Origin: Curtobacterium sp. BH-2-1-1
GTDB lineage: Bacteria; Actinomycetota; Actinomycetes; Actinomycetales; Microbacteriaceae
Direction: 5' to 3'
Length of the DNA: 64,000 nucleotides
Assembly: GCF_001806325.1 (NCBI RefSeq)
Contig: NZ_CP017580.1
Coordinates: 3,286,001-3,350,000, forward strand
The notes beneath the pieces are model-generated. The model was not told where the DNA came from. It did not search any database and saw only the letters and a list, made by a program, of their open reading frames with translations. Made by a program: the position numbers and the translations under genes. How positions within the stretch are numbered: the stretch's first letter is position 1; each line of letters starts with the position of its first letter. Below are positions 51,015-60,059 of the stretch, one piece after another.

Positions 51015-52232
51015 ATGCCGAGTGCTCTCCCGATCGCCGATCCCGCACCAGCGGACGGGCTGCTCTCGCCCGCGGCGTCCGCGGGTGACGTCCCGTTCGG
51101 CGTGTACGTGCACGTGCCGTTCTGCCGCGTGCGGTGCGGCTACTGCGACTTCAACACCTACACGGCGTCCGAGCTCCGCGGGGTCCGGCGGGACGACTAC
51201 GCCGGGCACGCCGTGCAGGAGATCCGCTTCGCGGCGGACGTCCTCGCCCGCTCCGGCGTCCCGCGGCGCCCGGTGTCGACGGTGTTCTTCGGCGGAGGGA
51301 CGCCGACGATGCTGCCGGCGTCCGACCTCGTGATGATCCTGCGGGCGATCGACGACACCTGGGGCATCCTGCCCGGGGCCGAGGTCACGACCGAGGCGAA
51401 CCCGGACTCCGTCGACGAGTCGTCCCTGGCGACGCTGCGCGCCGGTGGGTTCACCCGCGTGAGCTACGGCATGCAGTCCGCGGTGCCGCACGTGCTCGCG
51501 ACGCTCGACCGGACGCACGACCCCGAGCGCGTGCCGCTCGTCGTGGACGCCGCGAAGCAGCAGGGGCTCGACGTCTCGCTCGACCTCATCTACTCGACGC
51601 CGGGCGAGTCCCTCGACGACTGGCGCACCTCGCTCGACGCGGCCCTGGCGTGTGCGCCCGACCACGTCTCGGCGTACTCGCTCATCGTCGAGGACGGCAC
51701 CGCGATGGGCCGGATGGTCGCACGCGGCGAGCTGCCGGCGCCGGACGACGACCTCGCGGCGGACATGTACGAGCTGGCCGACCAGGTCCTCGGCGACGCC
51801 GGGTACTCCTGGTACGAGGTCTCGAACTGGTCCCGCGGCGACCACCACGCGAGCCGGCACAACCTGTCCTACTGGAAGGGCCACGACTGGTGGGGCGTCG
51901 GCCCGGGCGCGCACTCCGCGGTCGCCGGCACCCGCTGGTGGAACGTGAAGCACCCGGCCGCGTACGCGAACCGGGTGCTCCAGGGCGAGTCGCCCGCGGC
52001 CGGCCGCGAGACCCTCGACGACGAGACCCGGTACGTCGAGCGCGTGCTGCTCGCCGCGCGGGTCCGCGGTGAGCTGGCGACGAGCGAGCTGGGCCAGGAG
52101 GCACGGGGCCGGGTCGCCGGCCTCATCGCACGTGGTCTCGTGGACGGGTCGGCCGCGGTGCGGGGACGGATCGAGTTGACCCTGCGGGGTCGCCTGCTCG
52201 CGGACGCGGTGGTCCGCGAGCTGCTCGACTGA
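51015..52232 (+). CDS. hemW: Radical SAM haem chaperone HemW
   Basis: Oxygen-independent coproporphyrinogen-type radical SAM protein now seen as a haem chaperone. 405 residues from ATG 51015 (ATG 51006 adds three). The CxxxCxYC cluster is C37, C41, C44 in PFCRVRCGYCDFNTYTA. VDAA, MQSAVPHVLATLDRTHD and DLIYSTPGESLDDW follow the radical SAM core; the HemW C-domain carries GVGPGAHSAV. It lacks the fourth Cys of CXXXCXXCXC coproporphyrinogen III dehydrogenase (HemN), which supports HemW. Haem is used by both oxidases in the window. Confidence 0.93.
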   Translation: MPSALPIADPAPADGLLSPAASAGDVPFGVYVHVPFCRVRCGYCDFNTYTASELRGVRRDDYAGHAVQEIRFAADVLARSGVPRRPVSTVFFGGGTPTMLPASDLVMILRAIDDTWGILPGAEVTTEANPDSVDESSLATLRAGGFTRVSYGMQSAVPHVLATLDRTHDPERVPLVVDAAKQQGLDVSLDLIYSTPGESLDDWRTSLDAALACAPDHVSAYSLIVEDGTAMGRMVARGELPAPDDDLAADMYELADQVLGDAGYSWYEVSNWSRGDHHASRHNLSYWKGHDWWGVGPGAHSAVAGTRWWNVKHPAAYANRVLQGESPAAGRETLDDETRYVERVLLAARVRGELATSELGQEARGRVAGLIARGLVDGSAAVRGRIELTLRGRLLADAVVRELLD

Positions 52233-52233
52233 G

Positions 52234-52623
52234 CTACTGCTTGATGAACTCGATCGAGAGCGGGTAGCGGTAGAACTGCCCGCGGTTGGCGGCGACGGCG
52301 GCCATGATCCCGAAGATGATCGTCAGGATCCCGATCACCGGCAGGAGCACCGCGCCGATCAGCACGATGGTCAAGAGGCCCGCGGCGACGTAGGCGATCG
52401 CCATCGTGATGTGGAAGTTCAGTGCCACGCGCGTGTGCTCGCGGATGAAGCCGCCGCGATCGCGCAGGACGAGGTAGGCCACGAGCGGCGCGACGAAGTT
52501 GAAGAAGATCCCGCCGATGTGCGTGAGCGTGGCCCAGAGGCGCTGGTCCTCGGGCGACATGGGCTGGGGCGGCTGGTACCCGCCCGGGAACTGGGGGCCA
52601 CCGGGCTGCTGTCCGTAGGTCAT
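52234..52623 (-). CDS. DUF4870 membrane protein
   Basis: 129 residues. A Pro/Gly/Gln-rich N-terminus (MTYGQQPGGPQFPGGYQPPQ) then three membrane segments: THIGGIFFNFVAPLVAYLVL, the segment starting NFHITMAIAYVAAGLL, and the one around VIGILTIIFGIMAAVAA. Pattern and topology match DUF4870, of unknown function. ATG 52623 with TACGCT (52630-52635, minus) 6 bases upstream. Convergent with hemW, one base between stops. Confidence 0.9.
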   Translation of the reverse strand: MTYGQQPGGPQFPGGYQPPQPMSPEDQRLWATLTHIGGIFFNFVAPLVAYLVLRDRGGFIREHTRVALNFHITMAIAYVAAGLLTIVLIGAVLLPVIGILTIIFGIMAAVAANRGQFYRYPLSIEFIKQ

Positions 52624-52629
52624 GGCGGA

Positions 52630-52635
52630 AGCGTA
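52630..52635 (-). promoter_or_regulatory. Candidate leaderless -10 for DUF4870
   Basis: TACGCT on the minus strand, 6 bases before the ATG. Confidence 0.4.
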
Positions 52636-52679
52636 CTGGCAGGCGTGTGGAGAAGTCCCGGTCCGTCGGTGGTCGGGCG

Positions 52680-52711
52680 TAGGATCAGCAGTCGACACGT
52701 CCGAGTGCCAG
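52680..52711 (+). promoter_or_regulatory. hrcA -10 with degenerate CIRCE operator
   Basis: TAGGAT (52680-52685) is the likely -10. From 52685 to 52711 lies TCAGCAGTC, a 9-base spacer and GAGTGCCAG, matching the CIRCE halves TTAGCACTC and GAGTGCTAA at 7 of 9 positions each with the required 9-base spacer. The operator covers the transcription start, fitting HrcA autorepression. Confidence 0.65.
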
Positions 52712-52731
52712 ATCGAGTGGAAGGGGTCCGG

Positions 52732-53748
52732 GTGGTCAGCGAACGCAGCCTCGAGGTCCTCAAGGCCATCGTGCGGGACTACGTCGCGTCACGCGAGCCG
52801 GTCGGTTCGAAGACGATCGTCGAGCGACACGCCTTCGGGGTCAGCGCCGCCACGATCCGGAACGACATGGCCCAGCTCGAGGACGAGCAGCTCATCGCGG
52901 CACCGCACACCTCGTCCGGTCGCGTCCCCACCGACAAGGGGTACCGCGTCTTCGTCGACCACCTCGCCGGCGCGCGGCCGCTGTCCAGCGCCCAGCGGCA
53001 CGCGATCGAGACGTTCCTCGGGGCGCCGAACGACCTCGACGAGGTCCTCGGCCGCACGGTCCGGCTGCTCAGCCAGCTCACGAACCAGGTCGCCCTCGTG
53101 CAGTACCCCTCGATGGTGCGCGCGCGTGTCCAGCACATCGAGCTCGTCCGCCTCGGCGACAACCGCCTGATGGTCGTGCTCATCACCGACACCGCCCGGG
53201 TCGAGCAGCGCGTCGTCGAGACCGACGTGGCGCTCGACGAGGGCTCGCTCACCGAACTCCGCACGGTGGTGAACGGCGCCGGCGTCGGGCTGCTGCTGCA
53301 GGACGTCTCGACGGCGCTCCGCGCGGTGCCGCAGCAGATCCGCCCCGACGCCCAACCGCTCGCCGGGGTCGTCGTCGCGACCCTCATCGAGCAGGTCGCC
53401 GCCAACCGGCAGGACCGCCTGGTGATGGCCGGTGCGGCGAACCTCGCCAAGAGCGAGCAGGACTTCTCGGGCGGGCTCTTCCCGGTGCTCGAGGCGATCG
53501 AGGAACAGGTGACCCTGCTCCGCCTGTTCGGTGAGATGCAGATCGACGACGGCGTCGCGGCGCGCATCGGCGTGGAGAACGCCGAGTACGGGCTCGACGC
53601 GACGAGCATCGTCGCCGGCGGGTACCTGGCCGGCGGCGAACTCGCCCGGCTCGGCGTGCTCGGGCCGACCCGGATGGACTACGGCACGAACATGGCCGCC
53701 GTGCGCGCCGTCGCACGGTACCTGTCCAAACTCCTGGGTGAACATTGA
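52732..53748 (+). CDS. hrcA: Heat-inducible transcription repressor HrcA
   Basis: CIRCE-binding repressor of the groE/dnaK-type heat-shock genes, 338 residues. GTG 52732 lies 5 bases after AAGGGG (52721-52726); the open frame extends upstream to 52411 with no homology. N-terminal winged helix: ERSLEVLKAIVRDYVASREP, VGSKTIVERHAFGVSAATIRN, MAQLEDEQLI, APHTSSGRVPTDKGYR. The GAF-like domain follows. Coupled to dnaJ and rsmE downstream, the usual actinobacterial order. Confidence 0.96.
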   Translation: MVSERSLEVLKAIVRDYVASREPVGSKTIVERHAFGVSAATIRNDMAQLEDEQLIAAPHTSSGRVPTDKGYRVFVDHLAGARPLSSAQRHAIETFLGAPNDLDEVLGRTVRLLSQLTNQVALVQYPSMVRARVQHIELVRLGDNRLMVVLITDTARVEQRVVETDVALDEGSLTELRTVVNGAGVGLLLQDVSTALRAVPQQIRPDAQPLAGVVVATLIEQVAANRQDRLVMAGAANLAKSEQDFSGGLFPVLEAIEEQVTLLRLFGEMQIDDGVAARIGVENAEYGLDATSIVAGGYLAGGELARLGVLGPTRMDYGTNMAAVRAVARYLSKLLGEH

Positions 53749-53876
53749 CCAGGTGCCCACGCGCCTGAGCGAGCCGGTCCCGACGGGGCGACCCGCGCCT
53801 CCAGGCCCACCGACGACCACCAGAACCGCGGCGACCGCCGCACCCGACCGACCGAACCGAACCGACTGAGGGATAC

Positions 53877-54989
53877 GTGGCAGACCACTACGACGTCCTC
53901 GGCGTCCAGAAGGACGCCTCCGATGCCGACATCAAGAAGGCGTACCGCCGTCTGGCGCGCGAACTGCACCCGGACGTGAACCCGAGCCCCGACGCGGCCG
54001 AGCGCTTCAAGGACGTGACGCACGCGTACGACGTGCTGAGCGATCCCGAGCAGCGCCGCCGGTACGACGCCGGGCCCCAGGCCGACAGCCCCTTCGGTGG
54101 CGGAGCCGGCGGGTTCAGCGACATCTTCGACGCGTTCTTCGGTGGCGGTGGCGCCGGCGGTCGTGGCAACGGCCCGCGCAGCCGTGCCGAGCGCGGACAG
54201 GACGCCCTGCTCCGCATCGACGTCGACCTCGACGAGGTCGTCTTCGGTACCCACAAGGACGTCGAGGTCGACACCGCGGTGCTGTGCGAGACGTGCGGCG
54301 GTTCCTGCTGCGCGCCGGGCACGAGCGCGCAGACGTGCGACATCTGCGGCGGCACCGGCCACATCCAGCGCCAGGTCCGCTCGCTCCTCGGCAACGTCGT
54401 GACGAGCGCGCCCTGCGGCACCTGCCGCGGGTACGGCACCGTCATCCCGAACCCGTGCCCGACGTGCCAGGGCCAGGGACGCGTCCGCGCCCGCCGCACG
54501 GTGCCGGTCGACGTCCCCGCCGGGGTCGACTCCGGGCTCCGCCTGCAGATGCCCGGCCAGGGCGAGGTCGGTCCGGCCGGCGGCCCCTCCGGTGACCTCT
54601 ACCTCGAGATCCGGGTGCGCCACCACGACGTGTTCAGCCGCGACGGGGACGACCTGCTCGCCACGCTCGAGGTCGCGATGACCGACGCCGTGCTCGGGAC
54701 GACCGCGACGATCGACGGGCTCGACGGCCCGGTCGAGCTCGAGGTCCGGCCGGGTGTGCAGAGCGCCGACGTCCTCGTGATCAAGGACCGCGGCATCACG
54801 AAGCTCCGGGGCAACGGTCGCGGCGACCTCCGTGTCGGTGTGCAGGTCGTGACGCCGACGAAGCTCTCGCACAAGGAACGGCAGCTCGTCGAGCAGCTCG
54901 CGAAGTCGCACAAGGCCGCGAAGCCGCAGCTCGCCCGCTTCCAGCAGGGCATGTTCGGCAAGCTCCGCGACCGGTTCTTCAACTTCTGA
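53877..54989 (+). CDS. dnaJ: Chaperone DnaJ (DnaJ2)
   Basis: Co-chaperone of DnaK, 370 residues. J domain with HPD in LARELHPDVNP (residues about 5-67), G/F-rich linker (PFGGGAGGFSDIFDAFFGGGG), zinc-finger region with four CxxC pairs (CETCGGSC, CDICGGTG, CGTCRGYG, CPTCQGQG) and the C-terminal substrate domains. The first pair reads CETCGGSCCAPG with two additional cysteines in place of the usual glycines. GTG start after a weak ribosome site in a 128-base gap from hrcA. It overlaps rsmE by one base. Confidence 0.95.
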   Translation: MADHYDVLGVQKDASDADIKKAYRRLARELHPDVNPSPDAAERFKDVTHAYDVLSDPEQRRRYDAGPQADSPFGGGAGGFSDIFDAFFGGGGAGGRGNGPRSRAERGQDALLRIDVDLDEVVFGTHKDVEVDTAVLCETCGGSCCAPGTSAQTCDICGGTGHIQRQVRSLLGNVVTSAPCGTCRGYGTVIPNPCPTCQGQGRVRARRTVPVDVPAGVDSGLRLQMPGQGEVGPAGGPSGDLYLEIRVRHHDVFSRDGDDLLATLEVAMTDAVLGTTATIDGLDGPVELEVRPGVQSADVLVIKDRGITKLRGNGRGDLRVGVQVVTPTKLSHKERQLVEQLAKSHKAAKPQLARFQQGMFGKLRDRFFNF

Positions 54990-55738
54990 TGGCGTCGCTC
55001 TACCTCGTCGGGTCGCTCGACGGCGTCACGGTCGGCGACACCGTCCCGCTCGACGGGGCGGAGGGACGCCACGCCGTCACGGTCGCCCGGGTCCGGGTGG
55101 GGGAGACGCTGCGCCTGTCCGACGGTCGTGGCACCGTCGTGACCGGGGCTGTGACCGCGCTCGGGCGGGACACGCTCTCGTTGGCGGTGTCCACGGTCGC
55201 CGTCGACGACGCACCCACACCGACGCTCACGCTCGTGCAGGCGCTCGCGAAGGGCGGCCGCGACGAGATGGCGGTGCAGGCGGCGACCGAGATCGGTGTC
55301 GACCGGATCGTGCCGTGGTCGGCGGCCCGCAGCGTCTCCCGCTGGGACGGCGCGAAGGTCGAGAAGGGCCGCGCCCGTTGGACGGCGATCGCGCACGAGG
55401 CGTCGAAGCAGGCGATCCGTTCCCGGGTGCCCGTCGTCGACGCGCCGGTGACGACCGGGCAGCTCGCGGCTCCGGCTCCCGGTGCGGCCGAGAGTGCTCG
55501 CGCCGTCCTCGTGCTGGACCCGGTCGGCGACGTCCGGCTCTCCGAGTGGGAACCGCCGAGCGACGTCGCCGAGATCGTGCTCGTCGTCGGACCCGAGGGC
55601 GGCATCGACGGTTCCGAGTTCGACCGGCTGGTGGCCGCCGGGGCCGTCCGGGTCCGCCTCGGCGACACGGTGCTCCGGACGTCCACCGCCGGCCCGGCCG
55701 CGCTCGCGGTTCTCCAGACGCTGCTCGGTCGCTGGTAG
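54989..55738 (+). CDS. rsmE: 16S rRNA m3U1498 methyltransferase RsmE
   Basis: SPOUT-class methyltransferase that methylates U1498 of 16S rRNA. 249 residues: N-terminal PUA-like domain (YLVGSLDGVTVGDTV, HAVTVARVRVGE) and C-terminal trefoil-knot domain (LVQALAKGGRDEMAVQAATE, GPEGGIDGSEFD, RLGDTVLRTSTAGPAAL). The ATG overlaps the dnaJ stop (TGATG). hrcA-dnaJ-rsmE is a common gene order. Confidence 0.94.
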   Translation: MASLYLVGSLDGVTVGDTVPLDGAEGRHAVTVARVRVGETLRLSDGRGTVVTGAVTALGRDTLSLAVSTVAVDDAPTPTLTLVQALAKGGRDEMAVQAATEIGVDRIVPWSAARSVSRWDGAKVEKGRARWTAIAHEASKQAIRSRVPVVDAPVTTGQLAAPAPGAAESARAVLVLDPVGDVRLSEWEPPSDVAEIVLVVGPEGGIDGSEFDRLVAAGAVRVRLGDTVLRTSTAGPAALAVLQTLLGRW

Positions 55739-55776
55739 CGCCCGGATCGGGAAGGCGTGGCGTCGGTACCGCGTTC

Positions 55777-55782
55777 TACGAT
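55777..55782 (+). promoter_or_regulatory. Candidate leaderless -10 for the HIT gene
   Basis: TACGAT, 6 bases before ATG 55789. It starts the HIT-phoH-ybeY-era transcript. Confidence 0.45.
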
Positions 55783-55788
55783 GGAGCC

Positions 55789-56142
55789 ATGAGCACCAGC
55801 ACGCCCAGCATCTTCTCCCGGATCATCGCGCGCGAGATCCCGGCGACCGTCGTCGCCGAGGACGACCGCGTGATCGCCATCGAGGACATCGCGCCGAAGG
55901 CACCCGTCCACGTGCTCGTCATCCCCAAGACCGAGCAGTACCGGAACGTCACCGAGCTCGCAGCCGGTGACCCGGACCTCCTCGCCCACCTGGTCGCCAC
56001 CGCGCAGCGCATCGCCGACGAGCGCGCCGGCGGCCAGTACCGACTCGTCTTCAACACCGGCGAAGCCGCCGGTCAGACCGTGTTCCACGTGCACGCGCAC
56101 GTACTCGCAGGTGAACTGCAGGAAGGCACCCTTGCCGGCTAA
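55789..56142 (+). CDS. HIT family nucleotide-binding protein
   Basis: 117-residue histidine-triad hydrolase or transferase: SIFSRIIAREIPA at the start, VHVLVIPKTEQY in the middle and the triad HVHAHVLAG near residue 99. Acts on nucleoside phosphoramidates in known members; here the substrate is unknown. Its end overlaps the TTG start of phoH, and the HIT-phoH-ybeY-era order is widespread. Confidence 0.93.
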   Translation: MSTSTPSIFSRIIAREIPATVVAEDDRVIAIEDIAPKAPVHVLVIPKTEQYRNVTELAAGDPDLLAHLVATAQRIADERAGGQYRLVFNTGEAAGQTVFHVHAHVLAGELQEGTLAG

Positions 56143-57271
56143 CGAACCAGCACCCACCCCGGCCGACCCGACGGACGTGTCGGCCTCGATCCAGGTCGAC
56201 GGCATCGCCATGGTGCAGCTGCTCGGCCCCCAGGACCGACTGCTCAAGACCGTCGAACGCCAGTACCCGGGCGTCCGCGTGCTCGTGCGTGGCAACGAGG
56301 TCACGCTGACCGGGCCCGAACGCGACGTCGCGCGCGCGCACGCCCTGGTCGACGAGCTCGTCGGCATGGTGAAGCGCGGGCAGGACATCGGGCCGTCCGA
56401 CATCCCCGTCTCCGCGAAGCTCCTGGACGAGGACCGCAAGCCGTCCGACACCTTCGGCACGCCGATCGTGTCGAGCCGCGGCAAGTCCGTGCGGCCGAAG
56501 ACCGACGGGCAGCGGGCCTACGTCGACGCCATCGACGAGCACACGATCACGTTCGGCATCGGCCCCGCCGGTACCGGCAAGACGTACCTGGCGATGGCGA
56601 AGGCCGTCCAGGCGCTGCAGCGGCGCGAGGTCACCCGGATCATCCTGACGCGCCCCGCGGTCGAGGCCGGCGAGCGGCTCGGCTTCCTGCCGGGCACCCT
56701 CACCGACAAGATCGACCCGTACCTGCGTCCGCTCTACGACGCGCTCAACGAGATGATGGACCCCGAGCTGGTGCCGAAGCTCCTGGCCGCCGGCACGGTC
56801 GAGGTTGCCCCGCTGGCGTACATGCGCGGACGCACGCTGAACGACTCGTTCGTGGTCCTCGACGAGGCGCAGAACACGACGCCCGAGCAGATGAAGATGT
56901 TCCTGACGCGGCTCGGGTTCGGCTCGAAGATGGTCGTCACGGGTGACATCACCCAGGTCGACCTGCCGGGCAACCTGTCCGGGCTCCGGCTCGTCACGCG
57001 CATCCTCGGCGAGGTCGACGACATCCACTTCGCCCGCCTCGGCAGCGAGGACGTCGTCCGCCACACGCTCGTCGGACGGATCGTGGACGCCTACACCGTC
57101 TACGACGAGGAACGCCTCGCCGAGCAGTCCGGGTACCGCCCGGGCGGCCGGGGCAGCGCCGCCACGCCGAACCCCGCCGGTGCGAACCGCGCCGAGCGAC
57201 GGGGGCGTCCGCCGCAGGACCGCCAGCGCTCCCCGTACCCCCAGAACGACTCCCGAGGAGGGAACCGGTGA
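56132..57271 (+). CDS. phoH: PhoH-like ATPase
   Basis: RNA-linked P-loop ATPase, 379 residues. TTG 56132 overlaps the HIT stop and follows AGGAAGG by 5 bases; a longer frame upstream belongs to the HIT region. KH-like N-terminal domain ([20 protein letters not shown]), then Walker [16 protein letters not shown] near residue 147, Walker [16 protein letters not shown], and [10 protein letters not shown] Pro/Arg/Ser-rich tail ends the protein. It likely acts with YbeY in rRNA maturation, since the genes are coupled. Confidence 0.94.
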   Translation: MPANEPAPTPADPTDVSASIQVDGIAMVQLLGPQDRLLKTVERQYPGVRVLVRGNEVTLTGPERDVARAHALVDELVGMVKRGQDIGPSDIPVSAKLLDEDRKPSDTFGTPIVSSRGKSVRPKTDGQRAYVDAIDEHTITFGIGPAGTGKTYLAMAKAVQALQRREVTRIILTRPAVEAGERLGFLPGTLTDKIDPYLRPLYDALNEMMDPELVPKLLAAGTVEVAPLAYMRGRTLNDSFVVLDEAQNTTPEQMKMFLTRLGFGSKMVVTGDITQVDLPGNLSGLRLVTRILGEVDDIHFARLGSEDVVRHTLVGRIVDAYTVYDEERLAEQSGYRPGGRGSAATPNPAGANRAERRGRPPQDRQRSPYPQNDSRGGNR

Positions 57272-57729
57272 GCATCGAGCTCAACAACGAGTCCGGCGTC
57301 GAGGTCGACGAGGCAGCCATCCAGCGCCTCGCCGCCTTCGCGCTCGACGCGCTCCACGTCCACGCCGATGCGGAGCTCGCGATCGTGCTCGTCGACGAGG
57401 GCGCGATGGAGCAGCTGCACGTCCGGTGGATGGACGAACCCGGGCCGACCGACGTCCTGAGCTTCCCGATGGACGAACTCCGTCCGGGCACCGAGGACGA
57501 CCCGACGCCCGCCGGGCTGCTCGGCGACATCGTGCTCTGCCCGCAGGTTGCCGAGGAACAGGCGAAGACCGCCGGGCACTCGAGCACCGACGAGATGCTC
57601 CTGCTGACCTGCCACGGCATCCTGCACCTGCTCGGGTTCGACCACGCCGAGCCGGACGAGAAGGCGGAGATGTTCGGGCTGCAGGGCGAGATCCTCACGG
57701 CCTTCGCCGCCCAGCGCCGCGGGCGGTGA
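57268..57729 (+). CDS. ybeY: Endoribonuclease YbeY
   Basis: Zinc-dependent endoribonuclease in 16S rRNA 3' end processing. 153 residues with the zinc motif [11 protein letters not shown] near residue 113 and the family pattern [12 protein letters not shown] and [13 protein letters not shown] start overlaps the phoH stop (GTGA). The next gene starts 4 bases later. Confidence 0.95.
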   Translation: MSIELNNESGVEVDEAAIQRLAAFALDALHVHADAELAIVLVDEGAMEQLHVRWMDEPGPTDVLSFPMDELRPGTEDDPTPAGLLGDIVLCPQVAEEQAKTAGHSSTDEMLLLTCHGILHLLGFDHAEPDEKAEMFGLQGEILTAFAAQRRGR

Positions 57730-57733
57730 GCTG

Positions 57734-59056
57734 ATGCTGCTCGTCGTCGGCCTGCTGGCGGTGGCGTTCGTGCTGGTCGTCGTCGGTGGCCTGCTCGCCG
57801 CGTCCGACGCTGCGCTCTCCGTCCTTTCCCGCGCCGACCTCGACGAGATCGCGCGGGAGAGCAAGCACCGCCGCGCCATCGAGGCGGTCGGCGACGACGT
57901 CGGGGCACACGTCAACGCGCTCAACTTCTTCCGGGTGCTCGCCGAGACCGCCGCCGCCGTGCTCGTCACGATCGCGCTCGTGATGGTCTTCGACACGTGG
58001 TGGGTCGCGCTCATCGTGGCCGCCGCGATCATGACCGCGGTGTCGTTCGTCCTCGTCGGGTCCAGCCCGCGCAGCGTCGGTCGCGCGCACGCCGAACGGC
58101 TCATCGCGACCACGGGCGGGCTCGTCCGGGCCGTGCGCATCGTGCTCGGTCCGCTCGCCGGCCTGCTCGTGGCGATCGGCGACCGCGTCACGCCCGGGCG
58201 CGGGGGCAGCGCGTCGACGGTGTCGAGCGAGGAGCAGCTGCTGTCGCTCGTCGACGAGGCCACCGAGAGCAACGTCCTCGAGCAGGACGACCGCGAGCTC
58301 ATCCACTCGGTCTTCGAGTTCAGCGACACCCTCGTGCGCGAGGTGATGGTGCCGCGCACCGACATGCTCACCGTCGACGGGTCGGACACCCTCGCGAGCG
58401 GCATGGAGCAGTTCCTCGCCGCGGGCGTCTCCCGCATGCCCGTCACCGGCAAGGGCAGCGACGACGTGCTCGGGGTCCTCTACCTGCGCGACGTGGCCCG
58501 GGCCCTGTACGAGCGCCCGGGGTCCGGTACCAAGCGGGTCACGACGCTCCTCCGCCCGGCGGAGTTCGTGCCGGAGTCGAAGGCCGCCGACGACACCCTG
58601 CGCCACATGCAGGTCGCGAAGAACCACCTCGTGCTCGTCGTCGACGAGTACGGCGGCGTCGCCGGGCTCGTCACGATGGAAGACCTCATCGAGGAGCTCG
58701 TCGGCGACATCTCGGACGAGTACGACCGCGCCGTGGTCGACCGGGTCGAGGTCGAGCCGGGCGTCTGGCGGATCTCCGCCCGACTGCCCATCGACGACCT
58801 CGGCGACCTGTTCGGCATCGAGCTCGAGGACGACGACGTCGACACCGCCGGCGGGCTGCTCACCAAGGAGCTCGGCCACCTGGCGATCAGCGGCGACAGC
58901 GTCACCGTGTCCGGCGTCGTGCTCACGGCCGACCGGGTCGAGGGCAAGCGCCGCCACCTCATCACCGTGCTCGCCGAGCGCACGCCCGGACTCGCGGACG
59001 TCGAGGACGCCTTCGACGACGCAGCATCCACCACGACGGGAACCACGCACGCATGA
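57734..59056 (+). CDS. CorC/HlyC-type membrane protein with DUF21 and CBS domains
   Basis: 440 residues. DUF21 membrane domain with three or four segments (residues about 1-160), a CBS pair (EVMVPRTDML, LGVLYLRDVAR, HLVLVVDEYGGVAGLVTMEDL; given as parts) and the CorC/transporter-associated domain (GVWRISARLPIDDL). Such proteins are magnesium and cobalt exporter candidates (CNNM/MpfA-like); the hemolysin label is historical. Overlaps era by 4 bases. Located in the ybeY-era operon, as in many actinobacteria. Confidence 0.92.
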   Translation: MLLVVGLLAVAFVLVVVGGLLAASDAALSVLSRADLDEIARESKHRRAIEAVGDDVGAHVNALNFFRVLAETAAAVLVTIALVMVFDTWWVALIVAAAIMTAVSFVLVGSSPRSVGRAHAERLIATTGGLVRAVRIVLGPLAGLLVAIGDRVTPGRGGSASTVSSEEQLLSLVDEATESNVLEQDDRELIHSVFEFSDTLVREVMVPRTDMLTVDGSDTLASGMEQFLAAGVSRMPVTGKGSDDVLGVLYLRDVARALYERPGSGTKRVTTLLRPAEFVPESKAADDTLRHMQVAKNHLVLVVDEYGGVAGLVTMEDLIEELVGDISDEYDRAVVDRVEVEPGVWRISARLPIDDLGDLFGIELEDDDVDTAGGLLTKELGHLAISGDSVTVSGVVLTADRVEGKRRHLITVLAERTPGLADVEDAFDDAASTTTGTTHA

Positions 59057-59991
59057 CCGACACCACGCCAGCCACCGCCGGACCGACCGAGCCGTACCGC
59101 GCCGGGTTCGTCTCGTTCGTGGGGCGCCCGAACGTCGGGAAGTCCACGCTGACGAACGCGCTCGTCGGCCAGAAGGTCGCGATCACCTCGTCGAAGCCGC
59201 AGACCACCCGCCGCGCCATCCGCGGGATCGTGCACCGACCGAACGGCCAGGTCATCATCGTCGACACCCCCGGCGTGCACCGACCGCGCACCCTGCTCGG
59301 CGAGCGGCTGAACGACCTCGTGCAGTCCACCCTCGGGGACGTCGACGTCATCGGGCTCTGCGTCCCGGCGAACGAGCCGATCGGCCCCGGCGACCGGTTC
59401 ATCAACGACACGCTGGACCAGTACCCGCGTGCGAAGAAGGTCGCCATCGTCACGAAGATCGACCGGGCCGCCAAGGACAAGGTCGGGGAGCAACTGCTCG
59501 CGGTGTCGAAGCTGCGCGAGTGGGACGCCATCGTGCCGACCTCGGGCACGAGGGGACTGCAGCTCGAGGACCTGCTCGGCGTGATCACGTCGCTGCTGCC
59601 CGAGTCGCCCCAGCTCTACGACGACGCCGCGGTGACCGAGGAGACCGACGAGGAGCGGATCGGCGAACTCATCCGCGAAGCCGCGCTCGAGGGCGTGCGC
59701 GACGAACTGCCGCACTCGCTCGCCGTCGTGATCGAGGACGTCGTCGAGCCCGACGAGGACGACGAACCGGACGGCCCGCTGCGCATCTTCGCGAACCTCT
59801 TCGTCGAGCGGGACAGTCAGAAGGCGATCGTCATCGGCCGCAAGGGGGAGCGTCTCAAGGACGTCGGGTCGCGGGCCCGCACCGAGATCGAGGCGCTGCT
59901 CGGCGGCCGCCACGTGTACCTCAACATCCGGGTGAAGGTCGCGAAGGAGTGGCAGCGCGACCCGAAGCAGCTCGGGCGACTCGGCTTCTGA
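59053..59991 (+). CDS. era: GTPase Era
   Basis: Essential-type GTPase binding the 3' end of 16S rRNA. 312 residues. ATG 59053 overlaps the preceding stop. GTPase motifs: FVGRPNVGKSTLTNAL (G1), TTRRAIRGI (G2 loop), IIVDTPGVHRPRT (G3), VTKIDRAAK (G4, with TKID). The KH domain is at about 220-305 (DSQKAIVIGRKGERLKDVG). It ends before a two-component system with its own promoter. Confidence 0.97.
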   Translation: MTDTTPATAGPTEPYRAGFVSFVGRPNVGKSTLTNALVGQKVAITSSKPQTTRRAIRGIVHRPNGQVIIVDTPGVHRPRTLLGERLNDLVQSTLGDVDVIGLCVPANEPIGPGDRFINDTLDQYPRAKKVAIVTKIDRAAKDKVGEQLLAVSKLREWDAIVPTSGTRGLQLEDLLGVITSLLPESPQLYDDAAVTEETDEERIGELIREAALEGVRDELPHSLAVVIEDVVEPDEDDEPDGPLRIFANLFVERDSQKAIVIGRKGERLKDVGSRARTEIEALLGGRHVYLNIRVKVAKEWQRDPKQLGRLGF

Positions 59992-60047
59992 CCCGATCGT
60001 CTGCTGACGTCAACCTGGAGGCGGACGCGCACCGCGCCTCCTGGACG

Positions 60048-60053
60048 TACCGT
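60048..60053 (+). promoter_or_regulatory. Candidate leaderless -10 for the histidine kinase gene
   Basis: TACCGT, 6 bases before GTG 60060. Upstream lies CTGGAGGCG ... CGCCTCCTG (60015-60042), an imperfect family B-like hairpin. Confidence 0.4.
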
Positions 60054-60059
60054 GGTGTG

